Shown here: positions 57,397 through 64,000 of the stretch, piece by piece | Layout of the letters: every line of letters starts with the position of its first letter | How positions within the stretch are numbered: the stretch's first letter is position 1 | Source of the DNA: Aliivibrio wodanis | GTDB taxonomy: Bacteria; Pseudomonadota; Gammaproteobacteria; Enterobacterales; Vibrionaceae | NCBI GenBank assembly: GCA_000953695.1 | Contig: LN554846.1 | Span: forward strand, 930,001-994,000 | Direction: 5' to 3' | DNA length: 64,000 bases | Notes under the pieces: model-generated | The model's input: only the letters and a program-made list of their open reading frames with translations | Databases searched by the model: none | What the model was told of the DNA's origin: nothing | Made by a program: the position numbers and the translations under genes

Positions 57397-57419
57397 TTGT
57401 GAATTAAAAGGGCATTGTC

Positions 57420-57986
57420 ATGGACAAAAAACAACAAACAATAAAAGCAGCAATTAAGCTGTTTGCAGTGCAAGGTTATGAGAAAACCTCTATTGCACAA
57501 ATTTGTGAGGCTGCAAAAGTATCAAAGGGTTTGGTGTTTCATCATTTTAAAAATAAAGATGATCTACTAAAAGCTGTTTTTGTTCGTATGGCAGAGATCA
57601 TTAGTGACGTTGATGAAAATGCGAGTTCGCTTAGTGAAGAGGCGTCGGTAAAAGAGAAGTTTATTAATCTGTTAGAACACATCTTTTTATCAATGACAAA
57701 TCCAGAGCAAAAATTATTTTATCAGTTTGACTATCAGGTGAAATGTCAGCCATCAATGAGGTTGATTCTGAAAGATTTATTAGACGAGCGTTATAAATTA
57801 ATGATGGCATCTTTTGATGGGATTTTGTGCGATATACCTAACGCTAATCACTTTGTTGATAGTCATATGCTCATTGCAGAAATAGACGGTATTGCACTTA
57901 ACTATTTGTTCTCAGATGAAGACTACCCATTACTGCAAATTAAAGAACGCTTTATCAAAAAATATCAGTTATTACTCGATTTATAA
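57420..57986 (+). CDS. TetR-family transcriptional regulator
   Basis: A 188-residue repressor with an N-terminal helix-turn-helix (IKAAIKLFAVQGYEKTSIAQICEAAKVSKGLVFHHFKNKDDLL, key TSIAQIC and KGLVFHHF) and a ligand-binding helical C-terminus with Cys-containing stretches. It probably regulates itself through the palindrome at 57379-57396. The acetyltransferase gene downstream (100 bp) and the divergent VOC gene are possible targets. Confidence 0.87.
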   Translation: MDKKQQTIKAAIKLFAVQGYEKTSIAQICEAAKVSKGLVFHHFKNKDDLLKAVFVRMAEIISDVDENASSLSEEASVKEKFINLLEHIFLSMTNPEQKLFYQFDYQVKCQPSMRLILKDLLDERYKLMMASFDGILCDIPNANHFVDSHMLIAEIDGIALNYLFSDEDYPLLQIKERFIKKYQLLLDL

Positions 57987-58086
57987 CTGTTTTTAGAAAA
58001 TTAACCATTGGCCGTGGTGTTTCTGGTTAACGAATAATAGTAGCAATACTCTATCTTAATAAAGATACAATTAAGGATTTATAAAA

Positions 58087-58593
58087 ATGAAAACACCTTA
58101 TCAAATTCAATACGACACTTTCGCAGCAGCAGGTGGTATTTATGATGAAAGACACGCAAAACTGTATGCTGAATTTGCAGATAACCTAATTGCAGACGGT
58201 AGCTTCTCTATCGTTTATGAAGGCGTCGCACATGCGTGTTATACACCTATTACTATAGATGCAGCACCACATTTAAAATGTTATGTAGTGGCTCCTTTAG
58301 CCGTATTACCAGGCTACCAACGCCAAGGCTACGCAACGAGATTAATGGAAGAGGCTGAAAAGCAGTTAGCACCAGATGTAGTGTTTATTATGGGTGAAGT
58401 CCATCATTACGCGAAACGTTACAATACACCTCATAAAGTAGGACTTCCTGTGGAATCGTTAGCACCATTAGACAATTGGTTCGCGTTAGCGTTGACTGAA
58501 GGTGCATTAGACGGTGTAGGTGAGTCGACATCAAGTATTACTGGTCCTTATTCAGAACCACTAATATGGAGTCATCCTTCCGAGCAAGTATAA
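58087..58593 (+). CDS. GNAT-family N-acetyltransferase
   Basis: A 168-residue GNAT protein. The acetyl-CoA-binding motif is CYVVAPLAVLPGYQRQGYATRLMEEAEKQL (V/I-x-P-xx-QRQGYA). Substrate unknown; the family acetylates amines of small molecules or proteins. AAGGATTTATAAAA precedes the ATG. Confidence 0.86.
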   Translation: MKTPYQIQYDTFAAAGGIYDERHAKLYAEFADNLIADGSFSIVYEGVAHACYTPITIDAAPHLKCYVVAPLAVLPGYQRQGYATRLMEEAEKQLAPDVVFIMGEVHHYAKRYNTPHKVGLPVESLAPLDNWFALALTEGALDGVGESTSSITGPYSEPLIWSHPSEQV

Positions 58594-58595
58594 TT

Positions 58596-58625
58596 AATTG
58601 GGACGCTAAGCGTTCCAATTTTTTC
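58596..58625 (+). terminator. Terminator after the GNAT gene
   Basis: AATTGGGACGCT (58596-58607) pairs with AGCGTTCCAATT (58609-58620), one G.U pair, tight loop, then T6. Confidence 0.85.
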
Positions 58626-58760
58626 AGTTGTGGCGAATAGAAAATCATCTTTAAACATGAGTTATATATGGGATCTTAGAATACGAAATAATTATTGGCA
58701 TATGCTAATAATGTGGCGTTATAGTTTATCCATGAAATTAACGAAAGTTATAGGTGAATA

Positions 58761-59159
58761 ATGTCACTCTCTATACCTAAAGATCACCAACAATGTCAGG
58801 TTTGTCAGCATGCCTTTTTTTCTGAACAGCCGATCACTTTTCAAGTTAATGATGAAAAAGACATATATGCCGAGATTGTACCCACAGAAAAAGTAGAAGG
58901 TTACGATGGAGTTATGCAGGGAGGATTAATTACAGCATTACATGATAGTGCTATGTTGCATTGTTTATATAACCTTGAGATCCACGCAATGACGGTTAGT
59001 TTGTCTACTCGTTTTCACCGACCAATAAAACTGGGAGTGAAGGTTGAAGTTCATGCTGAATGGGTAAGTAGCCGACGTCATTTACATGTATTACGAAGCA
59101 AAATTACACAAGAAGGTCATGTCTGTTCATCGGCAAAAAGTCAATTTATGGATGGTTAA
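58761..59159 (+). CDS. PaaI-type hotdog thioesterase
   Basis: A 132-residue protein with the hotdog pattern VEGYDGVMQGGLITALHDSAMLHCLY and TVSLSTRFHRPIKLGVKVEVHAEW. It resembles PaaI/YdiI acyl-CoA thioesterases. The N-terminus carries two Cys in CQVCQH, an added feature whose role is unclear. Free-standing, with a TAGGTGA Shine-Dalgarno. Confidence 0.8.
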   Translation: MSLSIPKDHQQCQVCQHAFFSEQPITFQVNDEKDIYAEIVPTEKVEGYDGVMQGGLITALHDSAMLHCLYNLEIHAMTVSLSTRFHRPIKLGVKVEVHAEWVSSRRHLHVLRSKITQEGHVCSSAKSQFMDG

Positions 59160-59212
59160 GATCGTCAATAGAATTGAATCCTTAAATATCCCCAGCAAGG
59201 GATAATGAACTC

Positions 59213-59265
59213 GATATCCCTTCAAGAGGATATCATTTAAGATGAGCGCACTACCGCTCATCTTA
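59213..59265. terminator. Two successive hairpins between convergent genes
   Basis: GATATCC/GGATATC (59213-59219 with 59228-59234) is followed at once by the perfect 11-bp TAAGATGAGCG/CGCTCATCTTA (59238-59248 with 59255-59265). They lie between the thioesterase and the CAT-like gene, which converge. The T tracts are short, so termination strength is uncertain. Confidence 0.6.
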
Positions 59266-59280
59266 GTTGAGGTATAAACC

Positions 59281-59943
59281 TTATTTAGCTTGTTCAAGCT
59301 GTGATGGATTATCAAACATCGCTTGTAATGTCTGTATGAATTGCCCCACGTGTAAACCATCCATCAAACCATGATGCACTTCAACAGACAGTGGCATACG
59401 CCATTGCTCACCTTGTTGAACCAATTTCCCAAATGCCATTTTAGGCACACTATCTGGGAAGTTAACGTCCCGAGCATGAGTCATGCTAGTGAAATCTACC
59501 CATGGTAATACGGTTAAATGAACCGTGTTCTGCTTCATTTCTTGGCCAATGAACTGCTCTACAATAAAAGGTGTGTTCTTAATCCTAGTCTCTGATTTTG
59601 TTGCACTGATGGTAAAGTCAGAAAATGTAGGCTCATGGTCTAAATCGCAAAAACGTACCGTATTATCATCGGCGAGCAGCGCGACACTGACACACATAGG
59701 CGAGTAAATACGTACTTCTTCCCCTACAAGGCGATAGCTCATCGGTTCACATTTATTTAGTGCTTGCTGAGTTAGGTAAAGATAAGCGTGGAAGAAACGG
59801 TGATTATGCTGCTTACAATATTGGTGCAGGGCGGTTACGTCGATATTGGAACAGATGTTATACCAAGGGTGACTAAAGCCTTGATAAAATTTTAAGTGTT
59901 GAGCTCGCGCCCACTGGCTGACATCTAGCACTTCATATACCAT
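59281..59943 (-). CDS. Chloramphenicol acetyltransferase-like protein
   Basis: A 220-residue type-A CAT fold protein. The catalytic motif is VEVHHGLMDGLHVGQFI (HHxxxDG, with the active-site His), and FFHAYLYLTQQALN and FTSMTHARD are further family blocks. CAT enzymes acetylate chloramphenicol from acetyl-CoA, but many chromosomal relatives lack that activity. The gene is not beside any mobile element here and its codon use looks native, so it seems a resident gene. Confidence 0.82.
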   Translation of the reverse strand: MVYEVLDVSQWARAQHLKFYQGFSHPWYNICSNIDVTALHQYCKQHNHRFFHAYLYLTQQALNKCEPMSYRLVGEEVRIYSPMCVSVALLADDNTVRFCDLDHEPTFSDFTISATKSETRIKNTPFIVEQFIGQEMKQNTVHLTVLPWVDFTSMTHARDVNFPDSVPKMAFGKLVQQGEQWRMPLSVEVHHGLMDGLHVGQFIQTLQAMFDNPSQLEQAK

Positions 59944-60109
59944 TTTATTTCCCTATAGAGTTCACTGATTTTGATTGGGCTGATTCTATATACCTAATCG
60001 ACTTTAAGATATATTTGAATGTAGAAAAGCACCGAGAAGCGGTACAATATCCGAGTTGCACATCGCAGCATAAGAAACTCATTCACATAAAAGCGTAAAG
60101 TAGCCCTAT

Positions 60110-60604
60110 ATGTCTAAAGATTTTAGTGTCACCACAGAATACACACTCGACAAAACTTTCTTTGCCGAGTGTTATGATCAAACTAGTCACCCTGTTAAAT
60201 TTCCCAAAGCCTATTTAAAAGGAATATTATTTCTTCTTTTTGGTGTGATTTTATTAAAACTTGAACTATTACCTAATGGATATGTTGGTTGGTTCTTTAT
60301 TGTTTTGAGTATTATTGAGGGGCTTAGTATCTACTTTAAAAGAACGTGGTGGTTATGGCGACAAAAAATCAGCTCGCTCTCTGGCACTAAAGTGGTGTTT
60401 CAGGCTGACGCTAAAGGAGTGAGTTATAAAAGCGCTAAAATCACTCGTAGCATCGCATGGAGTGAAATTGATCAACTTGAACAAAGCGATTTAGGGTTTA
60501 TTTTGCATATAGGTAAACAGCGCCAATATGTCAGTAAATCTTGCTTAAATGATAAAGAGATCGCTTTCATTGCAGAGCAGCACGCAATAGCAAAAGCAAA
60601 GTAA
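60110..60604 (+). CDS. YcxB-like membrane protein
   Basis: A 164-residue protein with two membrane helices (about 36-54 and 56-73, GILFLLFGVILLKLELLP...WFFIVLSIIEGLSIYF) and a soluble C-terminal domain of the YcxB type (GVSYKSAKITRSIAWSEIDQLEQSD). Function unknown in the family. Confidence 0.72.
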   Translation: MSKDFSVTTEYTLDKTFFAECYDQTSHPVKFPKAYLKGILFLLFGVILLKLELLPNGYVGWFFIVLSIIEGLSIYFKRTWWLWRQKISSLSGTKVVFQADAKGVSYKSAKITRSIAWSEIDQLEQSDLGFILHIGKQRQYVSKSCLNDKEIAFIAEQHAIAKAK

Positions 60605-60663
60605 CGTTTAAGATAATATTGATCGAAAACGTTTTTAGAAGTGTTAAATAGGAAGTTTGCATT

Positions 60664-60969
60664 ATGCGTAAATCAGATAAGAAGATTGAAAATCAAATTA
60701 GAGACGTGTTAACCGAAGTTTGTGAAGATACGTTAAAAGGCTACGAGGGGTTCCTTTGGGTGACTCATACAGTCAAATATTCTTCTTTTCCACAGAGCTT
60801 AAAAATCGTCTGCGTATTTGAAACGGATCAAGATAGAGCAAACTTTTTAATGGGAGAAGACCAGTTTCATGTCTCAACAGCTATCCAAAAGGCGTTTGAT
60901 AAAGTTGGGGTTCAACTAAAGAACGTAGATAAACACATCAGTTACGATACGAAGAAAAATCGCGAGTAG
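60664..60969 (+). CDS. Conserved hypothetical protein
   Basis: A 101-residue soluble protein that opens MRKSDKKIENQIRDVLTEVCEDTLKGYEGFLWVTH. I recall such proteins being mislabelled Fis-family regulators in some genomes, but no helix-turn-helix is evident. AGGAAGTTTGCATT provides a ribosome binding site. It may be co-transcribed with the YcxB-like gene 59 bp upstream. Confidence 0.7.
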   Translation: MRKSDKKIENQIRDVLTEVCEDTLKGYEGFLWVTHTVKYSSFPQSLKIVCVFETDQDRANFLMGEDQFHVSTAIQKAFDKVGVQLKNVDKHISYDTKKNRE

Positions 60970-61068
60970 CGGTTATCAAAGTAAAGTGAATCGAGTTGGT
61001 CGTGGGGATCTAAGGCTTTATATGACGAGTTTTGATATAAAGCCTGAAGGCTAGGGATACTGCTATTT

Positions 61069-61407
61069 TCAGTCCATTCGGGTAATAAAGGTTTTTTCGT
61101 CATCCACAAAAGCGACAAAGCCGCCGTGATAGATAAATACCCGACCACGCCCCTCAACTAGGCAGGCAAGCTGTGGGTTTAAATCTTCTTCATTATTTTG
61201 GCTTTGAAACGTGCCAGTATCGGTGATTACACCGCTGAATGTAGGCAAATATCCATAACTGCGTTTGGCTTGATCAATCAGGCTCAATTCACTGGCGGTA
61301 GAGAAGCAAGATGGGATCGTACCTGCTTCTTCGATAAACATAGTTTTCAATTCTTCAAAAGCGGTAATCACTAGCCAGTCGATGTCGTTAACATGATGAA
61401 TAAACAT
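61069..61407 (-). CDS. Hypothetical protein
   Basis: A 112-residue acidic protein with no motif I recognise (contains GRGRVFIYHGGFVAFVDDEKTF). GAG lies about 9 bases before the ATG. The convergent layout with the preceding gene, normal codon use and an open frame running past the needed length support a real gene, but weakly. Confidence 0.5.
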   Translation of the reverse strand: MFIHHVNDIDWLVITAFEELKTMFIEEAGTIPSCFSTASELSLIDQAKRSYGYLPTFSGVITDTGTFQSQNNEEDLNPQLACLVEGRGRVFIYHGGFVAFVDDEKTFITRMD

Positions 61408-61563
61408 AGAGTTTCTCGGTAATTCTGATGCGGCGATTGTATCACCATCAAGGGAGTGCGTAGTAGAGATTTAGTTGCTAAAGGCGGTGACGCAGTGCCA
61501 TTTCCGAGCATTCACTAGGTCAACTTGAATACCTTTGGTTTGTCGTGAGTTGAATAGCACCTC

Positions 61564-61624
61564 TAATCTAATCACGTTTTGATGTGAATAGGGGGGTTAA
61601 TCGCATCATACTGTGATTAGATTA
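61564..61624. repeat. 61-bp two-step inverted repeat before the fic gene
   Basis: TAATCTAATCAC (61564-61575) is perfectly inverted as GTGATTAGATTA (61613-61624). Inside, after exactly 4 bases on each side, TGATGTGA (61580-61587) is inverted as TCGCATCA (61601-61608) with one mismatch. A 13-base G-rich centre separates the halves. The right arm ends about 28 bp before the fic start, so it may be an operator for a dimer of dimers, or an RNA stem controlling expression. Confidence 0.7.
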
Positions 61625-61651
61625 AGCGAAATTGGATCAGAGGAAAGCATT

Positions 61652-62764
61652 ATGTGGATATGGCAGCAAGATAAATGGCCTCACTTTTATTGGGATGAAC
61701 GCGTTATCGAACCGTTATTAAGGTCGGTTAGATTTAACCAAGGGCTTTTATTAGGGAAGATGACGAGTCAAGACCAAGAAAAAACCATGCTTGATACGTT
61801 ACTTGCCAATATTGTTCACTCAAGTGCGATTGAAGGTGAAACGTTAAATGCGTTTTCGGTGCGTTCTTCATTAGCCAATAAATTAGGGGTAAGTGAAGAA
61901 AGACCTTTTCCCACTACAGAGCAGACTGATGGCCTTGCCGAGATCATGCTTGATGCGGTAGAAAACTTAGACACCTCTTTAACGCTAGATCGTATTTTAT
62001 ACTGGCATAATCGCTTATTTCCTCAAGGTTACACCATGTTTAACCCTGTGGTGGGTGGACAATTGCGTGGCGATGCGTCTATGCAAGTGGTATCAGGCCG
62101 CATTGATCGTCCTTTGGTTCATTTTGAAGCAGCAAGTCGAGATATTCTTGGTGCTGAATTGAGTCAGTTTATTGATTGGTTTAACACATCAAAAAGCGAT
62201 GCTTCTTTAGACCCTCTATTAAGAGCGGCAATGACACATCTGTGGTTTGTGACGCTTCATCCACTTGATGGTGGTAATGGAAGAATCACTCGTCTACTTA
62301 CGGATCTCGCATTAGCTCAAGCTGAGCATCAATCGGTTCGATTCTACGCCATGTCGGTTGGTATCTTGGCTAACCGAAAAAGCTATTATGAGATTTTAGA
62401 GCAAACCCAAAAAGGGGAGTTAGATATTACCGCTTGGCTACAGTGGTTTTTTAAAACCCTTGAGAGTACGTTTGCAGAAGTCTTTAACGAAATAGACAGA
62501 ACCATTTTTAAAACCAACTTTTGGCGCAAGGTTGATCAAACCAAGCTGACAGAAGAGCAAGTAAAAGTGCTTAACCGAATGTTAGATGGGGATTTTGTAG
62601 ATGGCATTAACACCTCTCAATACCATAAAGTTGCAAAGGTAAGTAAGCCCACTGCAACTCGGCATTTAGCAGTGCTGGTTGAACTTGGCTGTTTGGTTAA
62701 AACTGGGGCGGGTGGTCGAAGTACTCGTTATGTTTTGGGGGGCAGACAGTTTAGTCGTGTCTAA
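61652..62764 (+). CDS. Fic-family protein with DUF4172 and C-terminal winged helix
   Basis: A 370-residue Fic protein, a fold that usually transfers AMP from ATP to target proteins. An N-terminal DUF4172-like region (WIWQQDKWPHFYWD) carries the inhibitory helix motif SSAIEGE, which normally blocks the ATP site (class II). The Fic motif is HPLDGGNGRITR (HPFxxGNGRxxR with Leu for Phe). The C-terminus is a winged-helix (HKVAKVSKPTATRHLAVLVELG), so it may also bind DNA. The frame opens at 61613, but ATG 61652 with GAGGAAAG upstream is preferred. Confidence 0.88.
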   Translation: MWIWQQDKWPHFYWDERVIEPLLRSVRFNQGLLLGKMTSQDQEKTMLDTLLANIVHSSAIEGETLNAFSVRSSLANKLGVSEERPFPTTEQTDGLAEIMLDAVENLDTSLTLDRILYWHNRLFPQGYTMFNPVVGGQLRGDASMQVVSGRIDRPLVHFEAASRDILGAELSQFIDWFNTSKSDASLDPLLRAAMTHLWFVTLHPLDGGNGRITRLLTDLALAQAEHQSVRFYAMSVGILANRKSYYEILEQTQKGELDITAWLQWFFKTLESTFAEVFNEIDRTIFKTNFWRKVDQTKLTEEQVKVLNRMLDGDFVDGINTSQYHKVAKVSKPTATRHLAVLVELGCLVKTGAGGRSTRYVLGGRQFSRV

Positions 62765-62841
62765 TTCACACCCAAATACCCAGATCAATTTATCCCTGTA
62801 TTTTCAGTAATATGCATTTGTGGTACGAATAGTACCTAGAA

Positions 62842-63873
62842 TCACTGCTTATTTTTTAATGACTCTCGCTGCTCTGATAATGTCGCTTCCACTTCTCGGC
62901 GCAGCTCTTCTTCATTCGGTAAATACAGCTGATACTTTTGCACAAATAAGTTTTTATCCATGCCATAAGTCGCATACTTTACCAGTAGTTCATCTTTATC
63001 TTTGCTTAAGATAATTCCGATAGGTGGGTTATCTCCTTCGATATTCTCTTCTGCTGCAAAGTAACCCATGTACATGTTCATTTGACCAATATCTTGGTGT
63101 TTAACGTCATTAATTTTTAAATCGATGAGAACAAAACAACGTAAGATACGATGATAAAACACCAAGTCAACTTTGTAATGACTATTGTTTAATGTAATTC
63201 GGTATTGTCGGCCAACAAAGGTAAAGCCTTTGCCTAACTCTAATAAGAAATGTTCTAAGTGTTCACATAGGGCAGTTTCTAAGTCTTTTTCGCTGTAGTG
63301 ATTTTGTTCTGGCAGATTAAGAAACTCAAAAACGTAACTATCACGGTTTATGTCTTCAGGTTTAGCAACTAAGGTATTTTGCTGTGAAAGAGCGATAACT
63401 TCTTCTTTATCTTTACTTGCCGCTAAACGCAAAAACAAGCCGGTTTCTTTTTGGCGTTTAAGTTCTCTTACACTCCAATTAGCATTAACCGCTTGATTCA
63501 TGTAAAACGCGCGTTCTGTCGTGTTATCAATTTTTAATAACTCTACATAATGTGACCAACTCAAATGGTGCGACAGTGTCGCACCATTTCGATTTGCTAG
63601 ATAAAACTGACGAAATCTCTTCAGATTAGAAAGACTAAAACCTTTACCATGGGCTAATTTTAAATCTCGACTTAAGTTTGTGATCAACTGTTTTCCGTAC
63701 TGCGCGGTTACTTGGCCTTCTTGTTCAAACTCAACTATATGTTGTCCAATTTTCCAATAAGTCATGACTAACCCAGCGTTAATCGCTGAGATTGTTTTCG
63801 CTTGACCTTGTGAGAAAGTAGTAGAAATAATACCTAGTAAATTATGGTACTTTGCATCAACAGGTTTATTCAT
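62842..63873 (-). CDS. DUF1016/YhcG-type PDDEXK nuclease-like protein
   Basis: A 343-residue protein of the YhcG/DUF1016 family. The N-terminal domain contains YWKIGQHIVEFEQEG and LSRDLKLAHGKGFSLSNLKRFRQFYL. The C-terminal PDDEXK-like nuclease fold has YKVDLVFYHR followed by CFVLIDLKINDVKHQDIGQM, giving an Asp...Asp-Leu-Lys core. Family members are often encoded within type I restriction-modification or other defence loci and may be nucleases; the activity is unproven. Converges with the Fic gene; the 77-bp gap has no clear terminator. Confidence 0.85.
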   Translation of the reverse strand: MNKPVDAKYHNLLGIISTTFSQGQAKTISAINAGLVMTYWKIGQHIVEFEQEGQVTAQYGKQLITNLSRDLKLAHGKGFSLSNLKRFRQFYLANRNGATLSHHLSWSHYVELLKIDNTTERAFYMNQAVNANWSVRELKRQKETGLFLRLAASKDKEEVIALSQQNTLVAKPEDINRDSYVFEFLNLPEQNHYSEKDLETALCEHLEHFLLELGKGFTFVGRQYRITLNNSHYKVDLVFYHRILRCFVLIDLKINDVKHQDIGQMNMYMGYFAAEENIEGDNPPIGIILSKDKDELLVKYATYGMDKNLFVQKYQLYLPNEEELRREVEATLSEQRESLKNKQ

Positions 63874-64000
63874 TACTACATCCTTTTTTATAATTCATTC
63901 CGGATTACCTAGTTAACACCATGTCTTGCATGGTCACTGGCATACACTTTAACCCGACATTACTCGCTTAAAATGCTGTTTTAGTCAGCGGGAGGAGAGG
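63874..64000. other. Upstream region at window edge
   Basis: No gene is seen in the last 127 bp. A small hairpin CCATG-TCTTG-CATGG (about 63919-63933) is present and the end is G-rich (GGGAGGAGAGG). The stretch continues outside the window, so no call is made. Confidence 0.4.

Larger units (their letters stand above)
57092..57419. other. Intergenic region before the TetR gene
   Basis: This 328-bp AT-rich gap between the divergent VOC and TetR-type genes holds a short hairpin ATCGCT/AGCGAT (57269-57284), the TetR promoter and its palindrome (both listed). No gene is seen. Confidence 0.6.

Noticed and set aside
62820-63014. 64-residue hydrophobic plus-strand frame
   Set aside because: Antisense to the end of the DUF1016 gene; looks like a membrane peptide only because of reversed codons.
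62842-64000. Type I restriction-modification locus
   Set aside because: Only a DUF1016 gene is visible; no hsdR, hsdM or hsdS lies in the window.
1-64000. tRNA, rRNA, CRISPR array, integron VCR repeats or prophage genes
   Set aside because: None could be found by reading; no clover-leaf, spaced direct-repeat array or phage structural gene was seen.

Overview
The window reads as chromosomal DNA of a marine gammaproteobacterium of the Vibrio/Aliivibrio group, most likely Aliivibrio fischeri or a close relative. This rests on the low G+C, the protein sequences (close to E. coli in core genes but with Vibrio-type variation), conserved pairings such as sdhCDAB-sucABCD, ackA-pta-yfbV, argS-yecM, znuA-mepM and rplY-radD, and a complete aryl polyene cluster. 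No database search was possible, so the species is an inference. I saw no tRNA, rRNA, CRISPR, prophage or intact insertion sequence.

Layout. 1-9840: sdhCDAB-sucABCD, covering succinate dehydrogenase, the E1 and E2 parts of 2-oxoglutarate dehydrogenase and succinyl-CoA synthetase, closed by a strong terminator. 9865-10026: a small MITE-like element. 10035-13960: zinc uptake, with znuCB divergent from znuA around a Zur operator, and the murein endopeptidase mepM overlapping znuA. 14070-17474: a 1134-residue membrane regulator with a beta-propeller sensor, a decayed histidine-kinase core and an AraC DNA-binding domain. 17475-18065: an unusually structured intergenic region that holds a candidate small RNA on the minus strand, nested inverted repeats, and FNR-like and Fur sites. 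18066-20870: feoABC ferrous iron uptake. 20900-24440: ackA-pta acetate metabolism on the minus strand. 24753-27890: yfbV, argS, yecM.

27909-46382: a complete aryl polyene (APE) pigment cluster. A type II fatty-acid/polyketide-like set (two ketosynthases, a dead ketosynthase acting as chain-length factor, two carrier proteins, two dehydratases, a ketoreductase, an acyl-adenylating enzyme) lies in one tightly packed plus-strand operon. With it are a MIO-type ammonia-lyase that could supply the aryl starter, two acyltransferase functions, a LolA-like chaperone, an MMPL exporter, a thioesterase and two lipoproteins or membrane proteins. Divergent from it lie a SAM methyltransferase and a flavin enzyme carrying halogenase signature motifs. 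The gene order matches apeC to apeR as I recall it from described APE clusters, plus the inserted ammonia-lyase.

46440-60000: housekeeping and accessory single genes: an HslJ-like lipoprotein, a tandem pair of paralogous chemotaxis receptors, rplY, a cytochrome c', radD, a lipoprotein hydrolase, a ClsC-like phospholipase D lipoprotein, a VOC protein, a TetR regulator with an autoregulatory-looking palindrome, a GNAT acetyltransferase, a hotdog thioesterase and a CAT-like acetyltransferase. 60100-64000: small unknowns, then a Fic-family protein preceded by a remarkable 61-bp dyad, and a DUF1016/YhcG nuclease-like gene at the window edge. The last few kilobases look accessory.

Several starts were moved from the longest open frame to the start best supported by ribosome binding site, overlap with the upstream gene and homolog length (sdhC GTG, sdhA GTG, mepM, feoA, feoC, argS TTG, apeE, apeH, apeK, the first chemotaxis receptor GTG, rplY, cytochrome c', radD, VOC protein, Fic protein).
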